DNA of 64,000 bases from Paracoccus lichenicola (GCF_009708075.1 NZ_WMBT01000003.1:434001-498000), one strand, 5' to 3'; numbered from the stretch's first letter, positions 39,148-48,894 are shown. The notes: generated by a model from the sequence alone, not told the origin. Numbers and translations: made by a program.

Positions 39148-39927
39148 ATGGATCTGGGCATCAGGGGAAAGCGCGGGCTTGTCTGCGCGGCATCGAAGGG
39201 ACTGGGGCGCGGCTGCGCCGAGGCCTTGGCCGAGGCGGGCGTGGATCTGGTCATCAACAGCCGCACCGAATCCGAGATAACCCGGACGGCCAAGGAAATC
39301 GCGCGGAAACATGGCGTCAGCGTCACCCCCGTCGCCGCCGACATCACCACGGACGAAGGCCGCGCCAAGGTGCTGGCCGCCGTCGGACAGGCCGACATTC
39401 TGGTCACGAATGCAGGCGGCCCGCCGCCCGGCGACTGGCGGGACTGGAGCCGCGAGGACTTCATCCGCGCCATCGACGCCAACATGCTGTCGGCCGTGGC
39501 GCTGATGCAGGCGCTTGTGCCCCCCATGATGGAGCGGGGATGGGGCCGGGTGGTCAACATCACCTCGGCCTCGGTGCGCTCTCCCGTATCGGTGCTGGGG
39601 CTGTCGAACACGGCGCGGGCCGGGCTGACCGGGTTCGTCGCGGGCATGTCGCGGCAGGTGGCGGGGCACGGGGTTTGCGTGAACAACATCCTGCCCGGCA
39701 TCCATGCGACCGACCGGGCCGTCAGCCTGGACAAGGGCGTCAGCGACAAGCAGGGCATCACCCTGGAGGAGGCGCGGGCGCAGCGGCAGGCGGGCATCCC
39801 CACCGGCACCTATGGCACGCCTGAAGATTTCGGCGCGGCCTGCGCGTTCCTGTGCAGCCAACAGGCGCGCTTCATCGTGGGCCAGAACATCCTGCTGGAC
39901 GGCGGCGCGCTGAACGTCACGATCTAG
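39148..39927 (+). CDS. Short-chain dehydrogenase-like protein lacking the usual Tyr-Lys pair
   Basis: A 259-residue SDR-fold protein. The cofactor motif is AASKGLGRGCAEALAEAGVD, followed by LVTNAGGPPPGDW and NITSASVRSPV. Where active SDRs have YxxxK, this protein reads LSNTARAGLTGF, so the catalytic Tyr and Lys are missing. A known SDR subfamily keeps exactly this LSNxxR form. The C-terminus (GQNILLDGGAL) is normal. ATG 39148 follows AGAAGGGGACAGGC. It is 52 bp after cbbE, same strand; any link to CO2 fixation is unproven. Confidence 0.9.
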   Translation: MDLGIRGKRGLVCAASKGLGRGCAEALAEAGVDLVINSRTESEITRTAKEIARKHGVSVTPVAADITTDEGRAKVLAAVGQADILVTNAGGPPPGDWRDWSREDFIRAIDANMLSAVALMQALVPPMMERGWGRVVNITSASVRSPVSVLGLSNTARAGLTGFVAGMSRQVAGHGVCVNNILPGIHATDRAVSLDKGVSDKQGITLEEARAQRQAGIPTGTYGTPEDFGAACAFLCSQQARFIVGQNILLDGGALNVTI

Positions 39928-41621
39928 GCGGGCTGTCCCGTGGCGGCGCGGTAATCGCGCAGGATGGCGGCAAGCTGGATGCGCCGGGCCTCGGGGTCGG
40001 CCAGCACGGCGCAGAGGGCGCGGGCGCGGGCCGAGATCTGCCGGCAAGCCTCGGGGTTGGCGCGTGCCCAGGCCAGCCTGTCCGCCAGGTCGCCCGCGCC
40101 GGGACGCAGGGGGATGTAATGCTGCCAGGGCTGGAAGATGGCGCGCGCGAAGATGTCCCAGCCGTCTTCTTCCAGCAGCACGACCGAATGGCTGTTGGCG
40201 AGCGGCAGGAACTCCTCGGCCCCCGAGGTCGCGCCCAGGCAGATCAGGTAGCGGTGCGACAGCAGGAAGTCGTCGCCCTTCCGGGGCGCGGTCAGATGCG
40301 ACAGGCCCGCGCGCTCCAGCGCCCGCTGCCCGCGCGCGTCGGGGGTCAGGGCGGCATCCACGTCGGGCGATCCCAGGTGGTCCAGGACCAGGGCGACCCG
40401 GGTGGCGGCGCGCAGGTCAGCCGCGGCGTCCGGGTTGCCCGCCAGCAGATCGCTTACGGCCTGATGCACGGGGCGGCGGGGCTGGCCGTCCCCGTCCAGG
40501 ACATGGCCCGACAGATCGCCGCGCCAGACCGTGCGGTCCAGCTTTTGGCCAAAGGGCGGATCGACGCGGTCGGGACGGCCCAGATAGCCGTCGTTGCCCA
40601 GCCGGTGGATCCAGGGCATCGGCCACAAAAAGGCATTGGCCGCCCCTTTCCTGCGGCAAGCGGCCAGGACCGCCCCGCCCTGCCCGCCCGCATGGCCGGG
40701 CTGCATGTCGATGCGATAAACGCCGCGATCCGCCGCCTGGGCGATGTCGTTGGCCGTGGTGGCGATGCGCAGCAGCTGCGCTATCCCCGGCTTGGCGTAG
40801 AAGACCCTGTCCGGGCTGCGGCGCAGGGGCAGGACCTCGCCCCGGCTGTCGCGGACCTCGTTCCTGTCCAGATCGACCACGGCCTGATGGTTCGACCCCG
40901 CCGGATAACCCGCCGGAACGACTGTGGCGGGTCGCGCGGCGGCGGCGATGGCGGCGCTGATCCGGTCGCGGTCGGCGGGGGCAATGCCCGTCCCTGCCGG
41001 GGGGGCCTCCAGCATCCGCGACAGGGGGGCCAGATAGCCTTCGCGCCGCGATTTCACCCCCGCGCCGGGGCGGGGCGGGCAGTCCTTCAGGTCGAACCAG
41101 GGCGCCAGGGCGTCGCGGTAATCGCCGGGCGCGGCATGGTCGATGTCGATCTCCACGAACTCGGCCCGGCCTGCGAAATAGGCGCGGCAATCGGCCAGAT
41201 GGGCGTCCCATTCGGCGGCCCACAGGTCGGCCAGGTCGCCCACCGCCACGCCCCGGATCTGGGCGGTTGCGCGGGCATAGCTGCCGCCCCGGTGCATGTA
41301 GCGGCTGACGACCCAATCCTCGACCCGGCGGGTGTTCAGCAGGAAGACCGAGCCGGGATGGCTTTCGTCAAGGAAGCGGAACTCCTTGAAGGCCTCGATG
41401 ATCGGCATGTTCAGGTAGCGCACCGATTCCATGTCGGTGAAGGCCACCGTGTCGGGCCAGGGCTGCAAGGGTGTGCTTCCGGCGAGCTTGGAATACGCGA
41501 TATCCTCGGCCAGGGCGCCCTCGGCCCAGTGGACGGTCGGATAGCCGTTCATTTCAAACAGCTTGGCGATGAAGGTCGTGCCGCATTTGTTGAAGCCGAT
41601 CTGAAAGAATTTCCGCGCCAC
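39924..41621 (-). CDS. Sulfotransferase domain fused to a GT90/CAP10-like glycosyltransferase domain
   Basis: A 565-residue protein in two parts. Residues 1-about 235 resemble sulfotransferases: a PAPS-loop-like FFQIGFNKCGTTFIAKLFEM, then VFLLNTRRVEDWVVSRYMHR. The rest resembles the lipopolysaccharide-modifying CAP10/GT90 family: AFLWPMPWIHRL, TVWRGDLSGH, YLICLGATSGAEEFLPLANS with HSVVLLEEDGWDIFARAIFQ, and WQHYIPLRP. GTG 41621 with CAGGGGGCGGC upstream is preferred to an ATG at 41717. It probably modifies a surface glycan. Its end overlaps the SDR stop (convergent). Its start faces the gcv riboswitch. Confidence 0.8.
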   Translation of the reverse strand: MARKFFQIGFNKCGTTFIAKLFEMNGYPTVHWAEGALAEDIAYSKLAGSTPLQPWPDTVAFTDMESVRYLNMPIIEAFKEFRFLDESHPGSVFLLNTRRVEDWVVSRYMHRGGSYARATAQIRGVAVGDLADLWAAEWDAHLADCRAYFAGRAEFVEIDIDHAAPGDYRDALAPWFDLKDCPPRPGAGVKSRREGYLAPLSRMLEAPPAGTGIAPADRDRISAAIAAAARPATVVPAGYPAGSNHQAVVDLDRNEVRDSRGEVLPLRRSPDRVFYAKPGIAQLLRIATTANDIAQAADRGVYRIDMQPGHAGGQGGAVLAACRRKGAANAFLWPMPWIHRLGNDGYLGRPDRVDPPFGQKLDRTVWRGDLSGHVLDGDGQPRRPVHQAVSDLLAGNPDAAADLRAATRVALVLDHLGSPDVDAALTPDARGQRALERAGLSHLTAPRKGDDFLLSHRYLICLGATSGAEEFLPLANSHSVVLLEEDGWDIFARAIFQPWQHYIPLRPGAGDLADRLAWARANPEACRQISARARALCAVLADPEARRIQLAAILRDYRAATGQPA

Positions 41622-41762
41622 GCCGCCCCCTGTTTCGATGCACCCCGTTGATGCCGCGCGACCCTTGCTGCGGGTGGGGGCCGCTGTCAATCGCGTCGGG
41701 GTTGCGGACTGCGACAAAAGGCTTGCCTTGCGCCTGCCGCCCGGCTAGCTCTGACGCCATCG

Positions 41763-41930
41763 GAACTCGGGAGAAGCTGGCCCGCGCCAGTGCCGAAGGA
41801 GCAGCCGCCCCGGCGAACTCTCAGGCAAAAGGACCGTTTTCCGCCAGAAGCTCTGGAGAGTGGCCGCAAGGCCCGCCGAAGGGATAACGATCTCAGGCGC
41901 CCCATTGGGGCAGGGACAGAGGGGGCATCG
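41763..41930 (+). promoter_or_regulatory. Tandem glycine riboswitch
   Basis: Two glycine aptamers in a row, just before gcvT. Aptamer 1 (about 41763-41845) has the conserved GCCGAAGGAGCA, GGCGAACTCTCAGGC and AAAAGGACC blocks. Aptamer 2 (about 41846-41930) has CTCTGGAGAG, GCCGAAGGGATAAC, TCTCAGGC and CAGGGACAGAG. After it, GGCATCG (41924-41930) can pair with CGATGCC (41954-41960), a possible expression platform. Bound glycine should turn on the cleavage genes. A weak promoter candidate is TTGCCT (41723-41728), 17 bases, TAGCTC (41746-41751). Confidence 0.93.
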
Positions 41931-41992
41931 TTTCGGGCATAGCGCCCGCCAACCGATGCCGGCTGCCCGGCTGTTTGAGAGAGGAAGGTCGC

Positions 41993-43117
41993 ATGACCGA
42001 CGATCCGCGCCGGACCGGACTTTACGACCTGCATCTGTCGCTGGGCGCCCGCATGGTCCCCTTCGCGGGGTGGGAGATGCCGGTGCAATACCCGATGGGC
42101 GTGATGGCCGAGCATCTGCACACGCGCGCCAAGGCGGGGCTGTTCGATGTCAGCCACATGGGCCAGGTTCTGGTCACGCCGCGGGAAGGCGACATGGCGG
42201 CGGCTGCGCTGGCCCTGGAACGCCTCATCCCGGCGGATGTGCTGGGCCTCGCGCCGGGGCGGCAGCGGTATGGGCTGTTCACGAATCACGCGGGAGGGAT
42301 CGGGGACGACCTGATGTTCGCCAATCGGGGCGATCATTTCCTGCTGGTGGTGAACGCCGCCTGCGCCGCGCAGGACATCGCGCATCTGCGAACCCTGGAG
42401 GGGGTTCAGGTGACGCCTGTCACCGACCGGGGCCTGCTGGCGCTGCAAGGGCCGCTGGCCGCCGAGGTGCTGGCCCGGCTGGTCCCCGCCGTGGCCGCCA
42501 TGCGCTTCATGGACAGCCAGGTTCACGCGTGGAACGGGGTGGAGTTGTGGGTGTCCCGGTCGGGCTATACCGGCGAGGACGGGTTCGAGGTTTCGGTTCC
42601 CGAAGCCCGGCTGCGTGATTTCGCGCAAGGCTTGCTGGATCAGCCCGAGGTGGCCCCTATCGGCCTTGGTGCCCGCGACAGTCTGCGGCTGGAGGCGGGG
42701 ATGCCGCTTTACGGGCATGACATGGACGCGGGCGTGACGCCCGGGCAGGCGGCGCTTGGCTGGTCGATCCCCAAGGTCCGCCGCGCGGGCGGCGCGCGGG
42801 CGGGCGGCTTTCCGGGTGCGGATGCGGTTCTGGCCGAACTGGCCCAAGGCCCGGCGGCGGTGCGCCGCGGGCTGCGCCCCGAGGGCCGCGCGCCGATCCG
42901 CGAGGGCGTGGCAATCTTTGCGGACGCCGAGGGGGGCGAGGCCATCGGCCATGTCTCATCGGGCGGCTTCGGCCCGTCGGTGGGCGGTCCCGTCGCCATG
43001 GCGCGCCTGCCCGCTGGCCTGCCCGACGGCGCGACGGTCCACGCGGAACTGCGCGGCAAGCGCATCCCCGTGGCCATCGCCCCCCTGCCCTTCATCACCC
43101 CGTCCTACAAACGCTGA
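41993..43117 (+). CDS. gcvT: Glycine cleavage system T protein (aminomethyltransferase)
   Basis: A 374-residue folate-dependent aminomethyltransferase. It begins [20 protein letters not shown] with [13 protein letters not shown]. Family blocks are [30 protein letters not shown], and [20 protein letters not shown] (with the RDSLRLEAG signature). It transfers the methylene group from aminomethyl-lipoyl GcvH to tetrahydrofolate, releasing ammonia. ATG 41993 follows GAGAGGAAGGTCGC. Confidence 0.96.
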   Translation: MTDDPRRTGLYDLHLSLGARMVPFAGWEMPVQYPMGVMAEHLHTRAKAGLFDVSHMGQVLVTPREGDMAAAALALERLIPADVLGLAPGRQRYGLFTNHAGGIGDDLMFANRGDHFLLVVNAACAAQDIAHLRTLEGVQVTPVTDRGLLALQGPLAAEVLARLVPAVAAMRFMDSQVHAWNGVELWVSRSGYTGEDGFEVSVPEARLRDFAQGLLDQPEVAPIGLGARDSLRLEAGMPLYGHDMDAGVTPGQAALGWSIPKVRRAGGARAGGFPGADAVLAELAQGPAAVRRGLRPEGRAPIREGVAIFADAEGGEAIGHVSSGGFGPSVGGPVAMARLPAGLPDGATVHAELRGKRIPVAIAPLPFITPSYKR

Positions 43118-43124
43118 GGATCCC

Positions 43125-43484
43125 ATGCTGAAATACACCGAAGACCACGAATGGCTGCGCGCCGAAGGGGACGAGATCGTCGTGGGCATCACCCCCCACG
43201 CCAGCGAGCAGCTGGGCGATGTCGTCTTCATCGAACTGCCCGAGGAAGGCCGCGAGGTCCAGGCGGGCGACGAGGTCGTGGTGATCGAATCCGTCAAGGC
43301 GGCGTCCGACATCGCGGCCCCGGTTTCGGGCGTCATCACGGCGGTCAACGGCGCGCTGGCGGACGCGCCGGGCCAGGTGAACGACGACGCGCTGTCGGCC
43401 TGGTTCTTCCGCATCAAGCCCACGGATGCGGGTGCCATGGACGGCTTCATGGACGAGGCCGCCTATCAGGCGCTGATCGGCTGA
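43125..43484 (+). CDS. gcvH: Glycine cleavage system H protein
   Basis: A 119-residue lipoyl carrier: MLKYTEDHEWLRAEGDEIVV, then GITPHASEQLGDVVFIELPE. The lipoylated Lys is in ESVKAASDI at about residue 58. It ends AGAMDGFMDEAAYQALIG. It shuttles the aminomethyl group among GcvP, GcvT and the lipoamide dehydrogenase. It is 7 bp after gcvT. Confidence 0.97.
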   Translation: MLKYTEDHEWLRAEGDEIVVGITPHASEQLGDVVFIELPEEGREVQAGDEVVVIESVKAASDIAAPVSGVITAVNGALADAPGQVNDDALSAWFFRIKPTDAGAMDGFMDEAAYQALIG

Positions 43485-43488
43485 TGCT

Positions 43489-43537
43489 GCCGGGGGCGCT
43501 TCGCCCCCCGGACCCCCCGAGGATATTTAGGCCAAGG
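43489..43537 (+). repeat. Dispersed palindromic repeat, copy 2
   Basis: The second copy of the 49-base unit at 37361-37409 (two differences), immediately after gcvH and before gcvP. The hairpin CCGGGGGCG-CTT-CGCCCCCCGG is intact. Here it lies inside an operon, so it cannot be a complete terminator if gcvP is expressed from the riboswitch transcript. Confidence 0.75.
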
Positions 43538-43566
43538 CAAAAGCCGCCTTGGAAAAGAAGGCGATC

Positions 43567-46404
43567 ATGACCCGCTGGACCCCGACCGACTACAACCCCG
43601 ACGATTTCGCGAACCGCCGCCATATCGGGCCTTCGCCTGCCGAGATGGCCGAGATGCTGAAGGCCGTGGGCGCCGACAGCCTGGACGCGCTGATCGACCA
43701 GACCATCCCCGCGGCGATCCGGCAGGACGCGGCGCTGGACTGGCCCGCCCTGTCCGAGGCCGCGCTGCTGGACCGGATGCGGCAGGTCGCGGCGAAGAAC
43801 ACGGTGATGACCAGCCTGATCGGCCAGGGATACTACGGCACCGTCACGCCGCCCGCGATCCAGCGCAACATCCTGGAAAACCCGGCCTGGTATACGGCCT
43901 ATACCCCCTATCAGCCCGAGATCGCCCAAGGGCGGCTGGAGGCGCTGCTGAATTATCAGACCATGGTGGCCGATCTGACCGGGCTGCCGGTCGCCAACGC
44001 GTCGCTGCTGGACGAGGCGACGGCGGCGGCCGAGGCGATGGCCATGGCCCGGCGGCAGTCGAAGTCCAGGGCGGATGCCTTTTTCGTGGCCCATGACCTG
44101 CATCCGCAGACGATTGCGGTGATCGAGACGCGGGCCGCGCCGCTGGGCATCCGCATCGTCAAAGCCTCGATCGACGATCTGGACGCGACCCAGGTCTTCG
44201 GCGCGATCTTCCAGTATCCCGGCACTTATGGGCACATCCGCGACCTGACCCCGGAAATCGAGGCGCTGCACGCGACAGGCGCCCTGGCGGTGGTGGCGAC
44301 GGACCTGCTGGCGCTGTGCCTGCTGCGCGAACCGGGCGCCATGGGGGCCGACATCGCCGTGGGGTCCGCGCAGCGGTTCGGGGTGCCGATGGGCTATGGC
44401 GGGCCGCATGCGGCCTTCATGTCCTGCCGGGACGACCTGAAGCGCGCCATGCCGGGGCGGATCGTGGGCGTCAGCATCGACGCCAAGGGCAACCAGGCCT
44501 ATCGCCTGTCGCTGCAAACCCGCGAGCAGCATATCCGGCGCGAGAAGGCCACGTCCAACGTCTGCACCGCGCAGGCGTTGCTGGCGGTGATGGCGTCCTT
44601 TTATGCCGTCTTCCACGGGCCGGTGGGCCTGCGCGCCATCGCCCAGCGGGTGCATCTGCACGCGGTCACGGTGGCCGACGCCTTGCGCGCGGCGGGGGCC
44701 GAGGTCGCGCCGGATGCCTTTTTCGACACGATCACCGTCAAGGTGGGCGTGGGGCAGGCGGGGATCCTGGCCGCCGCGCGGCATCGCGGCATCAACCTGC
44801 GCAAGGTGGGCCGGGACCGCGTGGGCATCAGCGTGGACGAGACGACCGATGCGGGCGTGATCGCGCGGCTGCTGGACGCCTTCGGCATCACCGATCCCGC
44901 CACGCAGGCCACCGCTCCGGCGATCCCCGAGGCGCTGCTGCGCGAGTCCGACTATCTGACCCATCCGGTCTTCCACATGAACCGTGCGGAATCCGAGATG
45001 ATGCGCTACATGCGCCGCTTGTCGGACCGCGACCTGGCCTTGGACCGGGCGATGATCCCGCTGGGGTCATGCACCATGAAGCTGAACGCCGCGGCCGAGA
45101 TGATGCCGATCACCTGGCCGGAATTCGGCGCCCTACATCCCTTTGCCCCCGCCGACCAGGCGGCCGGCTATGCCGAGGCCATTGCCGATCTGACCGACAA
45201 GCTGTGCGCGATCACGGGATACGACGCGTTTTCCATGCAGCCCAACAGCGGCGCGCAGGGGGAATATGCGGGGCTGCTGACCATCGCCGCCTATCACCGC
45301 TCGCGCGGCGAGGATCGGGATGTCTGCCTGATCCCCGTGTCGGCCCATGGCACCAACCCGGCATCCGCGCAGATGTGCGGCATGAAGGTCGTGGTGGTGA
45401 AATCCGCGCCGAACGGCGACATCGACCTGGAGGACTTTGCCGACAAGGCGGCGAAGGCCGGGGACAGGCTGGCGGCGGTGATGATCACCTATCCCTCGAC
45501 CCACGGCGTGTTCGAGGACACCCTGCGCGAGGTTTGCGACATCACCCACAGGCACGGCGGCCAGGTCTATATCGACGGGGCGAACATGAACGCCCTGGTG
45601 GGCCTGGTGAAGCCGGGCGAGATCGGCGGCGATGTCAGCCACCTGAACCTGCACAAGACCTTTGCCATCCCGCATGGCGGCGGCGGGCCGGGCATGGGGC
45701 CGATCGGGGTCAAGGCGCATCTGGCGCCCTTCCTGCCCGGCGATCCGCGCGACGACGACAGCGGCGCGGTCAGCGCGGCACCCTATGGCAGCGCGTCGAT
45801 CCTGCTGATTTCCTGGGCCTATTGTTTGATGATGGGCGGGGCCGGGCTGACGCAGGCGACCCGCGTGGCAATCCTGAACGCGAACTATATCGCCAGCCGC
45901 CTGGCCGGGGCCTATCCGATCCTGTTCATGGGCAACCGGGGACGGGTCGCCCACGAATGCATCATCGACACGCGGCCCTTCGCCGAACATGGCGTCACGG
46001 TGGACGACATCGCCAAGCGGCTGATCGACAACGGCTTCCATGCGCCGACCATGAGCTGGCCTGTCGCGGGCACGCTGATGGTGGAACCGACCGAGTCCGA
46101 GACCAAGGCCGAGATCGACCGCTTCATCACCGCCCTGCTGGCCATCCGGGACGAGATCACGGACGTGGCCGAGGGCCGCATCGCGGCGGACCAAAGCCCG
46201 CTGCGCCATGCCCCCCACACGGTCGAGGATCTGGTGGCCGACTGGGACCGCGCCTACAGCCGCGAACAGGGCTGCTTCCCGCCGGGCGCGTTCCGGGTGG
46301 ACAAGTACTGGCCGCCGGTGGGCCGGGTGGACAATGCCTATGGCGACCGCAATCTGGTCTGCACCTGCCCGCCGCTGGAGGCCTATGCCGAGGCGGCGGA
46401 ATAA
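43567..46404 (+). CDS. gcvP: Glycine dehydrogenase (decarboxylating), P protein
   Basis: A 945-residue single-chain P protein. N-terminal blocks include [18 protein letters not shown], with [23 protein letters not shown] is bound at the Lys of [20 protein letters not shown]; other blocks are [20 protein letters not shown] and [16 protein letters not shown]. It decarboxylates glycine and loads the remaining aminomethyl group onto GcvH. ATG 43567 has AAGAAGG before it. A bidirectional terminator follows. Confidence 0.97.
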   Translation: MTRWTPTDYNPDDFANRRHIGPSPAEMAEMLKAVGADSLDALIDQTIPAAIRQDAALDWPALSEAALLDRMRQVAAKNTVMTSLIGQGYYGTVTPPAIQRNILENPAWYTAYTPYQPEIAQGRLEALLNYQTMVADLTGLPVANASLLDEATAAAEAMAMARRQSKSRADAFFVAHDLHPQTIAVIETRAAPLGIRIVKASIDDLDATQVFGAIFQYPGTYGHIRDLTPEIEALHATGALAVVATDLLALCLLREPGAMGADIAVGSAQRFGVPMGYGGPHAAFMSCRDDLKRAMPGRIVGVSIDAKGNQAYRLSLQTREQHIRREKATSNVCTAQALLAVMASFYAVFHGPVGLRAIAQRVHLHAVTVADALRAAGAEVAPDAFFDTITVKVGVGQAGILAAARHRGINLRKVGRDRVGISVDETTDAGVIARLLDAFGITDPATQATAPAIPEALLRESDYLTHPVFHMNRAESEMMRYMRRLSDRDLALDRAMIPLGSCTMKLNAAAEMMPITWPEFGALHPFAPADQAAGYAEAIADLTDKLCAITGYDAFSMQPNSGAQGEYAGLLTIAAYHRSRGEDRDVCLIPVSAHGTNPASAQMCGMKVVVVKSAPNGDIDLEDFADKAAKAGDRLAAVMITYPSTHGVFEDTLREVCDITHRHGGQVYIDGANMNALVGLVKPGEIGGDVSHLNLHKTFAIPHGGGGPGMGPIGVKAHLAPFLPGDPRDDDSGAVSAAPYGSASILLISWAYCLMMGGAGLTQATRVAILNANYIASRLAGAYPILFMGNRGRVAHECIIDTRPFAEHGVTVDDIAKRLIDNGFHAPTMSWPVAGTLMVEPTESETKAEIDRFITALLAIRDEITDVAEGRIAADQSPLRHAPHTVEDLVADWDRAYSREQGCFPPGAFRVDKYWPPVGRVDNAYGDRNLVCTCPPLEAYAEAAE

Positions 46405-46428
46405 GGGTCGGGCCTAAAGGCCCGACCC
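46405..46428. terminator. Bidirectional terminator between gcvP and argC
   Basis: GGGTCGGGCC-TAAA-GGCCCGACCC is a perfect 10-bp stem with a 4-base loop, starting right after the gcvP stop. The argC stop codon (TAG, minus strand, 46414-46416) lies in the stem-loop. It would serve both convergent genes. Confidence 0.8.
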
Positions 46429-47325
46429 CTCGTCCACGCCCAGCATGATGTTGAGGTTCTGGACCGCCGCGCCCGACGCGCCCTTGCCCAGGTTGTCCAG
46501 AACCGCCACCACCGTGGCGCAGCCGTTGTCAGGATCGCCCTGGACGGTGATGCGCAGCCTGTTGGTGTCGTTCAGGTCCGTCGGCACGATGCGGGAACCC
46601 GTGCCTTGGGCGACCTCGATGAAGCGTTGGCCCGCGTAATGATCGGCCAGGGCGGCGGTCAAGCTGTCCAAGGTGCGGCGGTCGTCCAGGAACAGCGGCA
46701 CCTGCACCGCCATGCCCTGGGCGAAGTTGCCGACCGCCGGCGCGAAGATCGGCTGGCGCGACAGGCCTGCATGGGCCATGATTTCCGGGATGTGCTTGTG
46801 GCGCTGGTTCAGGCCATAGACAAAGTGCGCGGGCGCCGCGCCGTCCTCGTATTCCGCGATCAGCGCCTTGCCGCCGCCGGTATAGCCGCTGACGGCGTTG
46901 ATGGTCAGGGGTTCATCGGGCGCGATCAGCCCCGCCGCGACCAGGGGCGCCAGGATGGCGATGGCGCCGGTGGAATAGCAGCCGGGATTGCTGACCAGCC
47001 GGGCGTCCGCGATCCGGTGGCGCGCGCCCGCGTTCAGTTCCGGGAAGCCGAAGGCCCAGCGGTCGTCCACCCGATGCGCGGTCGATGCGTCGATGATCCG
47101 CACGTCCAGATCGCGCGCGAGATCCACCGCCTGCCGGGCCGCATCGTCGGGCAGGCACAGGATCGCCACGTCGGCCTGTTGGAACGCCTCGCGCCGGGCG
47201 GTGGCGTCCTTGCGGCGGTCGGGGTCGATGGCGATCAGGCGGATGTCATCGCGCGTCTCGATCCGCTCGCGGATTTGCAGGCCGGTGGTGCCTGCCTCGC
47301 CGTCGATGAAAACGCTGTATGCCAT
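46414..47325 (-). CDS. argC: N-acetyl-gamma-glutamyl-phosphate reductase, type 2
   Basis: A 303-residue reductase of arginine biosynthesis, the shorter type 2 form. It begins MAYSVFIDGEAGTTGLQIRE. The catalytic Cys is in VSNPGCYSTGAIAILAPLV at about 116. Other blocks are INAVSGYTGGGKALIAEYED and YGLNQRHKHIPEIMAHAGL. It reduces N-acetylglutamyl phosphate to the semialdehyde with NADPH. It is convergent with gcvP. Confidence 0.96.
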   Translation of the reverse strand: MAYSVFIDGEAGTTGLQIRERIETRDDIRLIAIDPDRRKDATARREAFQQADVAILCLPDDAARQAVDLARDLDVRIIDASTAHRVDDRWAFGFPELNAGARHRIADARLVSNPGCYSTGAIAILAPLVAAGLIAPDEPLTINAVSGYTGGGKALIAEYEDGAAPAHFVYGLNQRHKHIPEIMAHAGLSRQPIFAPAVGNFAQGMAVQVPLFLDDRRTLDSLTAALADHYAGQRFIEVAQGTGSRIVPTDLNDTNRLRITVQGDPDNGCATVVAVLDNLGKGASGAAVQNLNIMLGVDEGSGL

Positions 47326-47380
47326 GATGGGGTCCCCGATGATGTCGGGGCGTTATAGGGGACCGCCAGCCCCCTGCCAA

Positions 47381-47710
47381 TCAGATCGAACAGATTTCCG
47401 ACCGAGTGAGAAATCGCTTCTCGCGCCCGTTGTCCAGGCTGAACATGCCGCCGCGCCCGGGCACCACGTCGATGATGAGATCCGTATGCGCCCAGGCCTC
47501 GGCTTGCGACGCGCTGATATAGAAGGGCGCGCCGCCGATCTCTCCCAGCTTCACGTCGCGTTCGCCCACGCGGAAATCCCCCTGGGGATAGCACATGGGG
47601 GACGACCCGTCGCAGCAGCCGCCCGACTGATGGAACAGGACGGGACCGTGGTCGGCCACGATCTCGGCGATCAGGTCAAGGGCGGCGGGGGTTGCGGAAA
47701 CCGTGCTCAT
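47381..47710 (-). CDS. DUF779 domain-containing protein
   Basis: A 109-residue protein with a Cys cluster: HQSGGCCDGSSPMCYPQGDF. Next come IGGAPFYISASQAEAWAHTD and VVPGRGGMFSLDNGREKRFL. This is the DUF779 family, which commonly neighbours aldehyde dehydrogenase genes of the acetaldehyde type, here one gene away. Function is not established; the Cys-rich motif suggests metal binding or redox work. Its ATG overlaps the topoisomerase stop by 4 bases. Confidence 0.9.
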   Translation of the reverse strand: MSTVSATPAALDLIAEIVADHGPVLFHQSGGCCDGSSPMCYPQGDFRVGERDVKLGEIGGAPFYISASQAEAWAHTDLIIDVVPGRGGMFSLDNGREKRFLTRSEICSI

Positions 47711-48765
47711 GTCTTCAACCTTTTCTTCAGGAACTCCAGCACCTGCCGCTCTTCGGGACGCAGGCCGGGTTGTTGCAGATCCTCGGCGATTTCCTCCTGC
47801 AATTCCAGCTTCAGATCATCAGCCAGATAGGAATCGATCACCTGGGGGTGGATATAGCACTTGCGGCAGATCGTGGGGGTGTTGCCCAGCCGGGCCGCCA
47901 CGCGTTCGATCGCCTCGCGGATGTTGCGCTTGGCGGCGGCGGGGCTGTCGCAGGATTCGTATTCCATCAGCGCCAGGGCGGCCAGGACGGTGCCGGTCCA
48001 GGTGCGGAAATCCTTGGCGGTGACGTTCCGGCCGGAAATCTCGCGCAGGTAGGCGTTCACCTCGGTCGAGGTGACCTTCTGCCGTTCGCCATTCTCGTCC
48101 AGATACTGGAACAGGTGCTGGCCGGGGATGTCCTGGGCGGCGCGCACGATGCGGGCCACGCGGCGGTCCTTCAGGCCCAGGTTCCATTCCTTGCCCGACT
48201 TGCCCTTGAAGCGGAAGCGGATCTCGTTCCCGTCGATCTTCACGTGCCGGTCGCGCAGGGTGGTCAGGCCGTGGGACTTGTTCTGCCTGGCGTAATCCAG
48301 GTTGCCCACCCGGATCATGGTGTTTTCCAGCAGATGCACCACGGTCGCCAGCACCTTTTCGGCGGGCATCCCGCGCCGCGACATGTCCTGGTCCACCCGT
48401 TCGCGGATCTGCGGCAGGGCATGGGCGAAGTCCAGCATGTGGTCGTATTTGGCGCTGTCGCGGACCGCGCGGAAATCGGGGTGATAGCGGTATTGCTTGC
48501 GGCCCTTGTCGTCGCGCCCCGTGGCCTGGATATGGCCGCGCGGATCGGGGCAGATCCAGACATCGGTATAGGCGGGCGGGATCGCGAGCGATGCCAGCCG
48601 CGCCCGTTCCGCCTTGTCGGTGACCGGCTTGCCGTCCGGGCCGCGATAGCTGAACCCCTTGCCGGACCGTTTCCGGGTGATCCCGGGCATGTCGTCGTTG
48701 ACATAGACCAGCCCCGCCTCTTTCGCGGCATCGCGGGGATCGGAAATGACGGCGTCCTTGGGCAT
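47707..48765 (-). CDS. DNA topoisomerase IB (poxvirus-like bacterial type)
   Basis: A 352-residue type IB topoisomerase. Family blocks are ITRKRSGKGFSYRGPDGKPV, LASLAIPPAYTDVWICPDPR with GHIQATGRDDKGRKQYRYHP, and LGLKDRRVARIVRAAQDIPG. Further on are KDFRTWTGTVLAA, with an expected Arg, and the nucleophile region CRKCYIHPQVIDSYL. It relaxes supercoils by single-strand cleavage through a 3'-phosphotyrosine. It lies between the DUF779 gene and the aldehyde dehydrogenase; a functional link is unlikely. Confidence 0.95.
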   Translation of the reverse strand: MPKDAVISDPRDAAKEAGLVYVNDDMPGITRKRSGKGFSYRGPDGKPVTDKAERARLASLAIPPAYTDVWICPDPRGHIQATGRDDKGRKQYRYHPDFRAVRDSAKYDHMLDFAHALPQIRERVDQDMSRRGMPAEKVLATVVHLLENTMIRVGNLDYARQNKSHGLTTLRDRHVKIDGNEIRFRFKGKSGKEWNLGLKDRRVARIVRAAQDIPGQHLFQYLDENGERQKVTSTEVNAYLREISGRNVTAKDFRTWTGTVLAALALMEYESCDSPAAAKRNIREAIERVAARLGNTPTICRKCYIHPQVIDSYLADDLKLELQEEIAEDLQQPGLRPEERQVLEFLKKRLKT

Positions 48766-48770
48766 GTGAA

Positions 48771-48797
48771 GAACCGGAAGCGGATGGCTTCCGGTTC
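48771..48797. terminator. Hairpin upstream of topoisomerase gene
   Basis: GAACCGGAAGC (48771-48781) and GCTTCCGGTTC (48787-48797) form a perfect 11-bp stem around a 5-base loop. It lies between the aldehyde dehydrogenase stop (48895) and the topoisomerase start, both on the minus strand, so it probably ends the dehydrogenase transcript. A second GC-only stem, GGGCCGGG with CCCGGCCC (48867-48887), is even closer to that stop. Confidence 0.62.
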
Positions 48798-48894
48798 AAC
48801 GCCGCGCCCGGCGGATGGTTGCGCCCGGGCGGGAAGGACAGGCGCATGGCCCGGGCGCGGCAGGACGGGCCGGGTTCGCCCCGGCCCGCCCGTT

